NCBI GenBank assembly: GCA_046705265.1
Contig: JBJKQL010000079.1
Location: 1 to 43,016 of the forward strand
DNA from: JAJYTL01 sp046705265
Lineage (GTDB): Bacteria; Pseudomonadota; Alphaproteobacteria; Ferrovibrionales; Ferrovibrionaceae
DNA: 43,016 bases
Direction of reading: 5' to 3'
Positions 33,906 through 43,016 of this stretch are shown here, piece after piece. A program made the position numbers and the translations under genes. The notes below the pieces were generated by a model that saw only the letters and a program-made list of their open reading frames with translations, did no database searches and was not told where the DNA came from. Position 1 is the stretch's first letter, and each line of letters starts with the position of its first letter.

Positions 33906-36900
33906 ATGCGTTTTGGCCGGCATTTCACCACAGAAGGCGGTTCGCCCTACGATAACATCGCCTTTCGGCACGCGGCGAGCGAGATCCGCAACCCTGACGG
34001 GTCGGTGGTTTTTCATATGGACGCCGTCGAGGTGCCGGCCGAATGGTCGCAGGTGGCGTGCGATATTCTGGCGCAAAAATATTTTCGCAAGGCGGGGGTG
34101 CCGGCCCGTCTGAAGCCGGTCGAGGAGGCGGGGGTCCCGTCCTGGCTGTGGCGCCGCGTGGCGGACGATTCGGCCTTGGCGACGCTGCCGGACGGCAAGC
34201 GCACGACTCGTGAGACCAGTGCGAAGGAAGTCTTCGACCGGCTTGCCGGCACCTGGACCTACTGGGGTTGGAAGGGGGGCTATTTTGCCGCCGAGAGCGA
34301 CGCCAGCGCATTTTACGACGAAATGCGGGCCATGCTGGCGCTGCAAATCGGGGCCCCCAACTCGCCGCAGTGGTTCAATACTGGGCTCTATTGGGCTTAT
34401 GGCATCGACGGCCCGGCCCAAGGCCATTTCTACGTCGATCCCTGGACCGGGGAGCTTGTCCAATCGGGCTCGGCCTACGAGCATCCCCAGCCTCATGCCT
34501 GCTTCATTCAGGCGGTTGACGACGATCTCGTCAACAGCGGCGGGATTATGGATCTTTGGACCCGCGAGGCGCGGCTGTTCAAATATGGCTCCGGCACGGG
34601 GACCAACTTCTCGGTCCTGCGCGGCGAGGGGGAAGCGCTCTCGGGCGGCGGTCGCTCGTCCGGGTTGATGAGCTTCCTCAAGATCGGCGACCGCGCCGCC
34701 GGCGCCATCAAGTCGGGCGGGACCACGCGGCGTGCAGCCAAGATGGTCACGGTCGACATTGATCATCCGGATATCGAGGCTTTCATCGACTGGAAGGTGG
34801 TGGAGGAGCAGAAGGTGGCGGCAATGGTCACCGGCTCGCGCCTCGCTCATCGCCACCTGAACGCGATCATCGCGGCTTGCCATGCAGCCGGCATCGCCGA
34901 AGAAGACCGCTTCGATCCGCGCCGCAATTCCGAGTTGCGAAACGAAATTCGCGCTGCGCGCAAGGCGCTGATCCCGGAAAACTATATCCAACGGGTAATT
35001 CGCCTGGCCGAGCAAGGCCACAAGGAAATCGACTTTCGCACCTACGACACCGACTGGCAGAGCGAGGCCTATATCACCGTCTCGGGCCAGAATTCGAACA
35101 ACTCGGTGCGCGTTTCCGATGCCTTTCTCGAAGCCGTCGAGGCGGATGGTGACTGGAAGCTCACCCGGCGTACCGACGGGAAGGTGCACAAAAGCGTGAA
35201 AGCTAGCGCTCTATGGGAGCGCGTCGCTGCCGCGGCCTGGGCCTCGGCCGATCCGGGGGTGCAGTACGACACGACGATCAACGACTGGCATACCTGTCCC
35301 ATGGACGGGCGGATCAACGCATCGAATCCGTGCTCGGAGTACATGTTCCTCGACGACACGGCGTGCAACCTCGCCTCCCTCAACCTGATGGCCTTCCGCC
35401 GTGAGGACCTGAGCTTCGACATCGCCGCCTTTACCCATGCGGTCCGGCTGTGGACGCTGGTGCTCGAGATATCGGTGATGATGGCGCAGTATCCTTCGCG
35501 CCGGATCGCCGAGCTCTCATACCGCTTCCGCACCCTTGGCCTCGGATATGCCAACCTTGGCGGCCTTCTGATGTCGCTCGGCCGGCCTTATGATTCGGTT
35601 GAAGGGCGTGCGCTTTGCGGCGCCATCACCGCGCTGATGACCGGCACCGCATACCAGACCTCGGCCGAGATGGCGGCGGAGCTTGGGCCGTTTCTGGGTT
35701 TCGCCGCTAATCGCGGCGCGATGCTCAAGGTGATTCAAAACCATCGCCGTGCCGCGCACGGTGAGACGGGGGGGTACGAGGGCCTGCATGTTCTACCCGT
35801 CGTGCTCGATCACAAAAGCTGCCCCGATTCGGGCTTGGTTGCTGCCGCCGTCGCGGCTTGGGACGCGGCGGCCGCAGCCGGCGAGACCCACGGCTATCGC
35901 AACGCCCAGGTATCGGTGATCGCTCCGACCGGCACCATAGGCTTGGTGATGGATTGCGATACCACCGGCATCGAGCCTGATTACGCCATCGTCAAATTCA
36001 AGCAACTTGCTGGCGGCGGTAGTTTCAAGATCATCAACCAGCAGGTGCCGCAAGCGCTTGCCGCGCTCGGCTACAGCAACGACGAGATCAGCGAAATCGT
36101 CATCTACGCAACCGGCCATGGCAGCTTGGCGGACGCGCCTGGCGTGAACTGGAAGGCGTTGCGGGAGAAAGGCTTTGGTCAGAGCGCGTTTGACTCCCTT
36201 GAAGACGCGTTCGCAAACACCTCCCATATCCGCTACGCCTTCAACAAATGGACTCTCGGCGAGGAATTCTGCACCCGCGTTCTCGGTTTCGACGCGGCAG
36301 AGCTCGACGAGATCGGCTTCGATATGCTTTCGGCCTTGGGCTTTGGCCGGGCTGAGATCGAAGCCGCGAATATCTACTGCCTTGGTGCCATGACGCTTGA
36401 AGGCGCGCCGCGGCTGAAGGCCGAACATCTTCCGGTGTTCGATTGCGCGAGTCCTTGCGGTTACTACGGCAAGCGGGCGCTTTCGGCGGAGAGTCATCTC
36501 TACATGATGGCGGCGGCGCAGCCGTTCATCTCGGGCGCGATCTCGAAGACCATCAACATGCCGAACGCCGCGACGATCAAGAATTGCGCCGATGCCTACA
36601 TGCTGTCGTGGCGGCTCGGGCTCAAGGCGGTGGCGCTCTACCGCGACGGATCGAAGCTTTCACAACCTTTGAGCGCCATCGCCCTCGGCGACGAAGATGG
36701 CACTCTGGCGGAGCAGATCGCGGCGGCGCCGGCGGCGGCGCGTGCCAGCATAGTCGCCGAGCGCATCGTCGAGAAATATGTCGCTGGCCGGCGGCGGTTG
36801 CCGCAGCGGCGCAAGGGCTATACCCAGAAAGCCGTCGTCGGCGGCCACAAGGTTTATCTTCGCACCGGCGAATATGACGATGGCCGGGTCGGCGAAATCT

Positions 36901-37550
36901 TTATCGACATGCACAAGGAAGGGGCTGCTTTTCGCAGCCTGATGAACAACTTCGCGATCGCCATCTCGATCGGACTACAATACGGCGTGCCGCTCGAGGA
37001 ATTCGTCGAAGCATTCACCTTCACCCGGTTTGAACCAAACGGCATGGTTGAAGGCAACGACGCGATCAAGATGTCGACCTCGCTCCTCGATTATGTCTTC
37101 CGCGAGCTCGCGATCTCCTATCTCGGACGCACCGACCTTGCTCATGTCCAGCCCGACGATCTGCAACACGACGCGCTCGGCGCCGGCGATGCCCAAGGCG
37201 ATCTCGAAGGGCACACGCCGCCGGTCGGTGCCACTTGGCCCGAAGTGATGGCCTTGACCTCGAACGGATACGTGCGCTCGAACCTCTATGTTCTGCAAGG
37301 GGGCGCCAAGATGGCCCACGTGCAGGACATCGAAGCGCGGGCTTCGCGCGCGTCGGGCGGCGTTGCGGGAGGGATGGCCTTTGCTTCGCCGACGGTCTCG
37401 GTCGCCGATAGCCGTCTCAATCAACGTCGCGAAGCGCGGCTTAAGGGATACGAAGGCGATGCCTGTGGCGAATGCGGCAACTTCACGCTCGTTCGCAATG
37501 GCACCTGTCTGAAGTGCGAGACCTGCGGCTCCACCAGCGGTTGCTCCTGA
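33906..37550 (+). CDS. nrdJ: Vitamin B12-dependent (class II) ribonucleotide reductase
   Basis: A 1214-residue adenosylcobalamin-dependent ribonucleotide reductase that makes deoxynucleotides and needs no oxygen. The substrate-site loop is NPCSEYMFLDDTACNLASLNL-like (NPCSEY around residue 476), the N-terminal redox Cys is in PHACFIQAV, and PTGTIGLVMDCDTTG is a class II mark. The C-terminal TSCPD-like domain contains SLMNNFAIAISIGLQYGVP, followed by a Cys-rich tail (CGECGNF, CLKCETCGS) that probably relays reducing equivalents. AGAGGGGGG gives a strong ribosome site. The length matches the long alphaproteobacterial form. Confidence 0.96.
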   Translation: MRFGRHFTTEGGSPYDNIAFRHAASEIRNPDGSVVFHMDAVEVPAEWSQVACDILAQKYFRKAGVPARLKPVEEAGVPSWLWRRVADDSALATLPDGKRTTRETSAKEVFDRLAGTWTYWGWKGGYFAAESDASAFYDEMRAMLALQIGAPNSPQWFNTGLYWAYGIDGPAQGHFYVDPWTGELVQSGSAYEHPQPHACFIQAVDDDLVNSGGIMDLWTREARLFKYGSGTGTNFSVLRGEGEALSGGGRSSGLMSFLKIGDRAAGAIKSGGTTRRAAKMVTVDIDHPDIEAFIDWKVVEEQKVAAMVTGSRLAHRHLNAIIAACHAAGIAEEDRFDPRRNSELRNEIRAARKALIPENYIQRVIRLAEQGHKEIDFRTYDTDWQSEAYITVSGQNSNNSVRVSDAFLEAVEADGDWKLTRRTDGKVHKSVKASALWERVAAAAWASADPGVQYDTTINDWHTCPMDGRINASNPCSEYMFLDDTACNLASLNLMAFRREDLSFDIAAFTHAVRLWTLVLEISVMMAQYPSRRIAELSYRFRTLGLGYANLGGLLMSLGRPYDSVEGRALCGAITALMTGTAYQTSAEMAAELGPFLGFAANRGAMLKVIQNHRRAAHGETGGYEGLHVLPVVLDHKSCPDSGLVAAAVAAWDAAAAAGETHGYRNAQVSVIAPTGTIGLVMDCDTTGIEPDYAIVKFKQLAGGGSFKIINQQVPQALAALGYSNDEISEIVIYATGHGSLADAPGVNWKALREKGFGQSAFDSLEDAFANTSHIRYAFNKWTLGEEFCTRVLGFDAAELDEIGFDMLSALGFGRAEIEAANIYCLGAMTLEGAPRLKAEHLPVFDCASPCGYYGKRALSAESHLYMMAAAQPFISGAISKTINMPNAATIKNCADAYMLSWRLGLKAVALYRDGSKLSQPLSAIALGDEDGTLAEQIAAAPAAARASIVAERIVEKYVAGRRRLPQRRKGYTQKAVVGGHKVYLRTGEYDDGRVGEIFIDMHKEGAAFRSLMNNFAIAISIGLQYGVPLEEFVEAFTFTRFEPNGMVEGNDAIKMSTSLLDYVFRELAISYLGRTDLAHVQPDDLQHDALGAGDAQGDLEGHTPPVGATWPEVMALTSNGYVRSNLYVLQGGAKMAHVQDIEARASRASGGVAGGMAFASPTVSVADSRLNQRREARLKGYEGDACGECGNFTLVRNGTCLKCETCGSTSGCS

Positions 37551-37640
37551 GCCGGCTGGTGGACCGGTGGGGGCCCCGGCTTTCGGGGTCAGTATGGTAG
37601 AGTTGATTGCGTAACATCGTGGCAATCCTCCCTGTGACCT

Positions 37641-37677
37641 AGGGCGCGTCCTGAATCTTTGGGGCGCGCCTCTTTTT
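37641..37677 (+). terminator. Probable terminator after nrdJ
   Basis: GGCGCG (37643-37648) pairs with CGCGCC (37665-37670), followed by TCTTTTT. The 16-nt loop is large for a terminator. It lies 90 bp after the nrdJ stop. A second, smaller hairpin CCCCG/CGGGG is closer to the stop (about 37574-37588) but lacks a T-tract. Confidence 0.5.
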
Positions 37678-37981
37678 CGCCGAGGAAGCTTGGACATCGG
37701 AGGCATATAGGCTGCCCGGGTTTAGGGCGCAGCACGAGAAACACGACGCCTATGATTTGTGCCGGATTTGCCTTGCCACATACTCGTCTTATGCGGAACG
37801 TAAGACTGCGCCTAAGACATATTGATCCGCAAGTCGTGACATACTGGACCGGTGCACGCCCGCCGCCGCCACCCGCCTCGCCGTCGTCAACTGATTCCGC
37901 CGGTGCTTTCTCGTGGACTTATGCTCTGTCTCTGGCGGTCTTTATTTGCCAGCGGCTACTCCATCCACGCGGCCGTTTGCA
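37678..37981. other. Intergenic region without an identifiable gene
   Basis: About 300 bp between the nrdJ terminator and the aspS stop, two convergent genes. It has a more A/T-rich patch with an inverted repeat GTCTTA / TAAGAC (37786-37806). An open frame runs through it on the plus strand, but it has Pro-rich low-complexity content and continues antisense to aspS, so I treat it as non-coding. Confidence 0.4.
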
Positions 37982-39757
37982 TCAACTCTTTGGCTTGAGG
38001 GCAAGGCGAATCGAAAGCTCGCGCAGCTGGCGCTCGGAAACATCGCTCGGCGCGCCCATCATTAGATCCTCGGCTTGCTGGTTCATCGGAAACAAGATGA
38101 CCTCGCGGATGTTGGGCTCGCCAGCGAGGAGCATGACGATGCGATCCACGCCCGGCGCGATACCGCCGTGCGGCGGCGCGCCGTAGCGGAAGGCGTTCAG
38201 CATGCCGCCGAAGCGCCGCTCCACTTCCTCGGCCGGATAGCCAGCGATGCGGAAGGCCTCGATCATGATGTCCGGACGGTGATTCCGGATCGCGCCGGAC
38301 GAAAGCTCGACTCCGTTGCAGACGATGTCGTATTGGTGCGCCAGAATCTCCAAGGGCGGTTTGGTTTGCAGCGCTTCGAGGCCGCCCTGCGGCATGGAAA
38401 AAGGATTGTGGCTGAAATCGAGCTTCTTCTCGTCCTCGTTCCACTCGTACATCGGAAAATCGACGACCCAGCAGAAGCGGAAGACGTCTTTTTCAGCGAT
38501 ATCGAGCTCGTCGCCGAGTTTGGTGCGGACCAAACCGGCGAACTTGGCCGCGGCGTCCGGCTTGTCGCAGGCGAAGAAAACGGCATCGCCGTCCTTCAAG
38601 CCGGCCGCGGCGCGAAGCGCCTCGATGCGCGCGGGTTCCAGGTTGCGAGCGATCGGCCCCTTGCCGCCGCCCTCGGCGAAGCTGACATAGCCGAGGCCGG
38701 CGGCGCCCTCGGCTCGCGCCCATTCGTTGAGCTTGTCGAAGAAGCTGCGCGGTCGTCCGGCCGCCCCCGGCGCTGGAATGGCGCGCACCGTGGCGCCGGC
38801 CGCGATCGCCTTAGCGAAAATGCCAAAGCCCGAATCGCGGAACACCTCGGTCACGTCGCAAATCTCGATCGGGTTGCGTAAATCCGGCTTGTCGGTGCCG
38901 TAGCGCAGCATCGCATCGCGGTAAGCGATGCGCGGAAAAGGCCGCGCCGCGACCGCGATCGTGGCAAATTTCTCGAACACGCCGTGCAACACTGGCTCGA
39001 CCGCGGCGAAGACATCGTCCTCGGTGACGAAGCTCATCTCGATGTCGAGTTGGTAGAATTCGCCGGGCGAGCGATCCTTGCGCGCATCCTCATCGCGGAA
39101 ACATGGCGCGATCTGGAAATAGCGGTCGAAGCCCGCCACCATGATCAATTGCTTGAACTGTTGTGGCGCCTGCGGCAGCGCATAAAACTTGCCCGGGTGC
39201 ATGCGGCTCGGCACGAGGAAGTCACGCGCGCCCTCGGGCGAGGAGGCCGTGAGAATCGGCGTTTGGAATTCGGTGAAACCCTGCGCCCGCATGCGTTCAC
39301 GAAGCTCGGCGATGATCGCCGAACGGAGCATGATATTGCCATGAAGGCGCTCGCGCCGAAGGTCGAGATAACGGTGCCGAAGCCGTAAATCCTCGGGATA
39401 TTCCTGTTCGCCGAATACCGGCACCGGCAATTCTTCGGAGGCCGAGAGAATGGTGAAGGCCTCGATCTTAAGCTCGATCTCGCCGGTCGCGAGCGCGGGA
39501 TTCACCGTCTCGGGATCCCGCCGTACCACGGGGCCCGTCACCGAGATGACCGATTCGGGTCGCACCCGCTCGAGCGCCGGAAACAGATCGGTATTGTTGA
39601 CGACCACGCATTGGGTGAGGCCGTAATGGTCGCGGAGATCGAGGAAAAGAAGGTTGCCATGGTCGCGCTTGCGATGGACCCAGCCGGCAAGCCGCACCGT
39701 GTCGCCGACATGCGCAGCCCTGAGCTCGCCGCAGGTATGGCTACGATAAGGATGCAT
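37982..39757 (-). CDS. aspS: Aspartate--tRNA(Asp/Asn) ligase
   Basis: A 591-residue class IIb synthetase of the long bacterial type. The N-terminal OB-fold anticodon domain starts MHPYRSHTCGELR and contains GWVHRKRDHGNLLFLDLRD. Motif 2 is FQIAPCFRDEDARKDRSPGEF, and motif 3 is GVDRIVMLLAGEPNIREVILFP near the C terminus. The bacterial GAD insert lies between. Alphaproteobacterial AspRS is often non-discriminating and also charges tRNA-Asn for GatCAB; this is inferred. It is divergent from rnd. A TTGACA on its strand (39815-39820) could be a -35, without a clear -10. Confidence 0.96.
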   Translation of the reverse strand: MHPYRSHTCGELRAAHVGDTVRLAGWVHRKRDHGNLLFLDLRDHYGLTQCVVVNNTDLFPALERVRPESVISVTGPVVRRDPETVNPALATGEIELKIEAFTILSASEELPVPVFGEQEYPEDLRLRHRYLDLRRERLHGNIMLRSAIIAELRERMRAQGFTEFQTPILTASSPEGARDFLVPSRMHPGKFYALPQAPQQFKQLIMVAGFDRYFQIAPCFRDEDARKDRSPGEFYQLDIEMSFVTEDDVFAAVEPVLHGVFEKFATIAVAARPFPRIAYRDAMLRYGTDKPDLRNPIEICDVTEVFRDSGFGIFAKAIAAGATVRAIPAPGAAGRPRSFFDKLNEWARAEGAAGLGYVSFAEGGGKGPIARNLEPARIEALRAAAGLKDGDAVFFACDKPDAAAKFAGLVRTKLGDELDIAEKDVFRFCWVVDFPMYEWNEDEKKLDFSHNPFSMPQGGLEALQTKPPLEILAHQYDIVCNGVELSSGAIRNHRPDIMIEAFRIAGYPAEEVERRFGGMLNAFRYGAPPHGGIAPGVDRIVMLLAGEPNIREVILFPMNQQAEDLMMGAPSDVSERQLRELSIRLALKPKS

Positions 39758-39872
39758 GAATCAATGCTCGTGGTTGAAGCGCTTGCCCGTGAAAAGGCAC
39801 GGCTCCGTTTGCTTTGTCAAGTGTAGGGAATGGGCGCGACGGGAGCCGTGGGATCGTGTATAGAGAGGCACG

Positions 39873-41018
39873 ATGGAGATGATTGCGTCGTTGCAGGGCC
39901 TGCAAGACTTGTGTCAGCGTGTCGCCGACTCGCCGATCCTCGCCATCGACACCGAATTCATGCGGGAAAATACCTTCTGGCCGAAGCTCTGCCTGGTTCA
40001 GGTGGCGACGGCGAAGGAGGTGGCGGTCATTGATCCGCTCGCTCCGGATATGATCCTTGAGCCGCTTTTCGGTCTCTTGCGCGATCCCGGCGTCCTCAAG
40101 GTGTTTCATGCCGCCCGTCAGGACATCGAGATTTTCTATCATCTTCTCGGCGAGGTGCCAGCCCCGGTTTTCGATACCCAGGTTGCCGCCATGGTCCTCG
40201 GCTTCGGCGAGCAGGCGGGATACGAGACGTTGGCGGCGAAGCTGGTCGCGGCTGAAATCGATAAAAGTTCGCGCTTCACCGATTGGGCGAGACGTCCGTT
40301 GAGCGAACGTCAGCTTCGTTACGCGGTTGCCGATGTTTGGCATCTGCCTGCCATTTACGACAAACTTCGTCAGCGTCTCGCCGAAACCGGCCGTGAGCAC
40401 TGGCTCAGCGAGGAAATGGCGATCCTTACGGATCCCAAGACTTATACTCAGGAGCCAGAGGAGGCCTGGCGACGCATGCGTGTGCGCAGCGCCAATCCGC
40501 GGTTTCTTGGTGTGTTCAAGGAGCTTGCCGCATGGCGCGAACGCGAAGCGCAAAGCCGTAACCTGCCGCGAAGCTGGGTGCTGAAGGATGAAGCGCTGAC
40601 CGAAATCGCCGGCGACCCTCCGGCAACGGCCACCGAGCTCGCCCGCGTGCGCGGAGTTTCGCTGGCTTTCGCGGAAGGCCGCCACGGTGCTTCGCTTCTT
40701 GCCGCCGTGGCCCGGGGCACCGCCCTCGACCCTTCGGCGCTGCCGCGGCTGCCGCGCGCGGTGCCGAGCCGCAATGGTCCGCTGGTCGATCTGCTAAAGG
40801 TTCTGCTCAAGGCGAAATGCGAAAGCCATGGCGTTGCCCAGAAACTCGTTGCTTCCTCGGCCGATCTCGAGCGCATCGCGGCCGGCGATACCGAGGTGGC
40901 GGCGCTTTGCGGCTGGCGGCGGGAGATTTTCGGCGCTGATGCGTTGGCCTTGAAGGAGGGGCGTCTTGCGCTCTCGGCAAGCCGCAGGCGGGTCAAGCTG
41001 ATCGCGCTCGATTCCTAA
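39873..41018 (+). CDS. rnd: Ribonuclease D
   Basis: A 381-residue 3'-5' exoribonuclease for tRNA and structured RNA processing. The DEDD exonuclease motifs are AIDTEFMRENTFWPKL (Exo I), VFHAARQDIEIFYHLLG (Exo II) and RYAVADVWHLPAIYDKL (Exo III with Tyr). Two HRDC-type helical domains fill the C-terminal half, including RNLPRSWVLKDEALTEIA. GAGAGG lies 5 nt before the ATG. The rnd-aspS divergent pair is common in Alphaproteobacteria. Confidence 0.94.
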   Translation: MEMIASLQGLQDLCQRVADSPILAIDTEFMRENTFWPKLCLVQVATAKEVAVIDPLAPDMILEPLFGLLRDPGVLKVFHAARQDIEIFYHLLGEVPAPVFDTQVAAMVLGFGEQAGYETLAAKLVAAEIDKSSRFTDWARRPLSERQLRYAVADVWHLPAIYDKLRQRLAETGREHWLSEEMAILTDPKTYTQEPEEAWRRMRVRSANPRFLGVFKELAAWREREAQSRNLPRSWVLKDEALTEIAGDPPATATELARVRGVSLAFAEGRHGASLLAAVARGTALDPSALPRLPRAVPSRNGPLVDLLKVLLKAKCESHGVAQKLVASSADLERIAAGDTEVAALCGWRREIFGADALALKEGRLALSASRRRVKLIALDS

Positions 41019-41264
41019 GCAACGCCCACCGAGCGGCCGCTCCCGATTGGGCAAAACCGAAGCGCCCTTTATTGGTTTCAAATGAATGGAGCGCGATTTC
41101 GCTCCCAATGGACGCAGACCTGAGGCGACGGCGTTCTAGTAGACCGCTTCCTTGTTCGAATCCTATGGGGGACACGATGGACAAGCAGTTTTTCCTTGTT
41201 AAATGCACGTTGTTAAGTCTGACGGAAAATCACTCGAAATGATTGGTTTCAAGGAATCGCTATA

Positions 41265-42836
41265 CTAGTGCCGTTTGGCCGCAGCGGATGGTCGCGCACC
41301 CTTGCCCTTCCGATTGCTGCCCGTTTTCAGCTTCTTGATTTTGATTTCGCTCCGAAGCCCGAGGCCGCGGGCAAAGGACTCGAGGCGGCGGGTCGAGGTT
41401 TCGGCGACCAGCCTTGTTGCCTTGGGCTGGATCTCGAGGACAAGCGTTCCTTCCTTCTGCGCGAGCCGCATCACGGCAAGCGGCGCTGCGGTGCCACCCG
41501 TGATGGTGTGGGCGAAGCGGAGGCCGAGGCCAATGGCTAGCGCGCGACGCGCGGCTTTGTGATCGATCAAGGTACAGCCGGGCAGTTCGCCTGCCCCTTC
41601 AAGGGAACCTCGATAGCGCGCGTAGACCGCAAGCGCGACGAAGGCCCGTGCCGAATGATCGAAAGCCGAGAGCGGCGCGAGAAGGATGCGCCGCGAGGCC
41701 TGATCGGCGCGATAATCGGGGCTGACACGCCACGAGATGTCGCTCATTAGAGAGGCGGCGAGGCGAAGGCGGCCTTCGGCCTCGCTTTCGTTCGGAAAGG
41801 CCGGAGCGAGAAAGCGGAACAGCTTTTCGCCGTGCGGGCCGAAGCGGCTTTCGCGCATCGCGAGCGCGCGGCAGGCGGCGAGAAGGGGATCTTGGCGGCG
41901 CTGTTTCGGCGATAGCGCCGCGTACCACAACCCCTCGCGCAATCCATAGGCGGAAAACACCACATTGGAAGGGGCGAGATGTCCGATCAATCGCGACAGG
42001 ACGAGAGCCGCTGGCGACAAAACCTCGAGGCGTCGCGGTGAGACACCCGTAATGCCGGCCAGAGAGGCCGCGCTCTGGCGCGCCAGGAAGCGGGAAAAGT
42101 CCCTGAGTATTGCCGCATCGACCTGATAATGGTGGATGATATGAAGCGGATATCCGGTCTGCGACATGTGGATGCGGGCGATGGCCCGCCACGCGCCGCC
42201 GACAAGATAGAGATTGCGGCCGCGTGCTTCCCGGATCCACTCGGCGGCGGAAAGCGCCTCGTCGACGAAATCGGTGCGCTGCTTCGGTGGCAGGCTCGTC
42301 ATGCGAAATGGTCCAAGCGGGAGCGTCACGGAACGACCGGTGTGACCGTCACCCACTTCGATCAATTCCAGTGAGGCGCCGCCGATATCGCCGACGATCC
42401 CGTTCGCCTCGGGAATGCCGGAAAGCGTGCCGAGAGCGGAAATCCGCGCTTCCTCGGCACCGGAGAGGATTTGCACGTCGAGGCCGGCCTGCCGTCGGAC
42501 CTTGGTGACGAAATCAGGCCCATCCACAGCGTCGCGCACCGCCGCCGTCGCCACCACCTCGAAGTGACCGACCCCCATCTCCCTGGCCAGGGCCGCGAAG
42601 CGGGAGAGCACCGCGAGGGCAAGTTCGACCCCCTCCTTGTCAAGCCGGCCCGTGGCATCGAGGCTGCGGCCGAGACCACAGAGCACCTTCTCGTTATATT
42701 TCGTCAGCGGTGCTCGCGATGGCCCATCGAAGACCACGAGACGGACCGAGTTCGAACCGATATCGATGACACCGAAGGGGCGTTCGAAATTAGCAGTGTG
42801 GATGATGCGGCGGGAAGAGCGGATGTGGCGTGGCAT
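41265..42836 (-). CDS. ppx: Exopolyphosphatase (Ppx/GppA family)
   Basis: A 523-residue Ppx/GppA phosphatase of the ASKHA fold that hydrolyses polyphosphate or pppGpp. The phosphate-1 loop is FGVIDIGSNSVRLVVFDG (residues 21-38), the phosphate-2 segment is GIVGDIGGASLELIEVGDG, and PLGPFRMT follows. The C-terminal part contains the HD-like helical region and ends in a basic, Lys/Arg-rich tail. It starts 7 bp after the ppk stop, a classical ppk-ppx operon. Whether it prefers polyphosphate or pppGpp cannot be told, though the pairing with ppk favours polyphosphate. Confidence 0.92.
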   Translation of the reverse strand: MPRHIRSSRRIIHTANFERPFGVIDIGSNSVRLVVFDGPSRAPLTKYNEKVLCGLGRSLDATGRLDKEGVELALAVLSRFAALAREMGVGHFEVVATAAVRDAVDGPDFVTKVRRQAGLDVQILSGAEEARISALGTLSGIPEANGIVGDIGGASLELIEVGDGHTGRSVTLPLGPFRMTSLPPKQRTDFVDEALSAAEWIREARGRNLYLVGGAWRAIARIHMSQTGYPLHIIHHYQVDAAILRDFSRFLARQSAASLAGITGVSPRRLEVLSPAALVLSRLIGHLAPSNVVFSAYGLREGLWYAALSPKQRRQDPLLAACRALAMRESRFGPHGEKLFRFLAPAFPNESEAEGRLRLAASLMSDISWRVSPDYRADQASRRILLAPLSAFDHSARAFVALAVYARYRGSLEGAGELPGCTLIDHKAARRALAIGLGLRFAHTITGGTAAPLAVMRLAQKEGTLVLEIQPKATRLVAETSTRRLESFARGLGLRSEIKIKKLKTGSNRKGKGARPSAAAKRH

Positions 42837-42843
42837 CCGGCGC

Positions 42844-43016
42844 TCAGGTTCTCCGTGCTTCTTTGGACGCTGTCTGCGTCGCGAGCGCGCGGCCGCGGCC
42901 CGACAGGCTGGGATTGGTCATGAAATAGTGTTGGGCGCTGAAGGCATGAGGGCCCGCCGCCGAACGATGATAGACGCCCTCGCCGTCGAGGCTCCAGCTT
43001 TGCGCCTCGTCCTTCA
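42844..43016 (-). CDS. ppk1: Polyphosphate kinase 1, C-terminal end (cut by window edge)
   Basis: The last 56 or so residues of a protein that runs past the right edge. The segment AFSAQHYFMTNPSLSGRGR is the C-terminal hallmark of Ppk1, and SWSLDGEGVYHR fits the preceding strand. Ppk1 makes inorganic polyphosphate from ATP. It forms an operon with ppx on the minus strand and would be transcribed first. Confidence 0.85.
   Translation of the reverse strand, partial: KDEAQSWSLDGEGVYHRSAAGPHAFSAQHYFMTNPSLSGRGRALATQTASKEARRT

Noticed and set aside
37659..38186. Open frame of 175 codons on the plus strand after nrdJ
   Set aside because: Begins within the nrdJ terminator, contains a Pro-rich low-complexity stretch, and runs antisense into aspS. 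No recognisable domain.
41145..41175. GTTCGAATCC resembling the T-arm of a tRNA 3' end
   Set aside because: The flanking bases do not form a T-stem, there is no matching acceptor arm or anticodon arm upstream, and no integrase gene is near. Treated as chance.

Overview
The window is a stretch of high-G+C chromosome from an alphaproteobacterium, probably a Rhodospirillales-like or unplaced lineage. The evidence is the gene content: an NDUFA12-type complex I accessory protein next to mlaD and a DUF2155 protein, a PopZ-family (DUF2497) protein in front of valS, a long class II B12-dependent ribonucleotide reductase, a short alphaproteobacterial-type Pcm, and a fused indolepyruvate ferredoxin oxidoreductase. 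I see no phage, insertion sequence, CRISPR array or conjugation gene, so most of the window reads as stable core chromosome.

Left part (1-5.6 kb). The first kilobase has no intact gene. It holds a possible decayed reading frame on the minus strand, a MerR-type promoter/operator and two adjacent long palindromic repeats. Downstream lies a co-directional acyl-CoA operon: metallo-beta-lactamase-fold hydrolase, enoyl-CoA hydratase, HSDL2-like short-chain dehydrogenase and long-chain acyl-CoA synthetase.

5.6-15 kb. A DUF488 protein on the minus strand is followed on the plus strand by an N-acyl-D-amino-acid deacylase-like amidohydrolase and a class III CoA-transferase. Next come a porin with a structured leader, a small lipoprotein and a strong terminator. 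Then come an EgtB-like sulfoxide synthase, an acyl-CoA dehydrogenase and a MaoC/FAS1-like hydratase. The region looks devoted to uptake, CoA activation and beta-oxidation-like breakdown of small acyl substrates.

15-31 kb. CtaG (minus strand) and tRNA-Cys are followed by pcm, popZ, valS and a cytidine-deaminase-like gene. The large fused IOR (minus), a YeaO-like DUF488 protein (minus) and a molybdopterin oxidoreductase (plus) come next. An inositol-phosphatase-family gene and pmbA overlap on the minus strand, with a nucleoside-diphosphate-sugar-epimerase-like gene upstream.

31-43 kb. nudC converges on a minus-strand cluster of DUF2155, mlaD and NDUFA12, which is divergent from nrdJ. These are followed by aspS (minus), rnd (plus), ppx (minus) and the 3' end of ppk (minus), a polyphosphate operon cut by the window edge. 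The most unusual signals are regulatory and structural, not new protein families: the MerR-type promoter with tandem palindromes in its leader, the terminator-like hairpin just before the porin ribosome-binding site, and a few very small overlapping reading frames.
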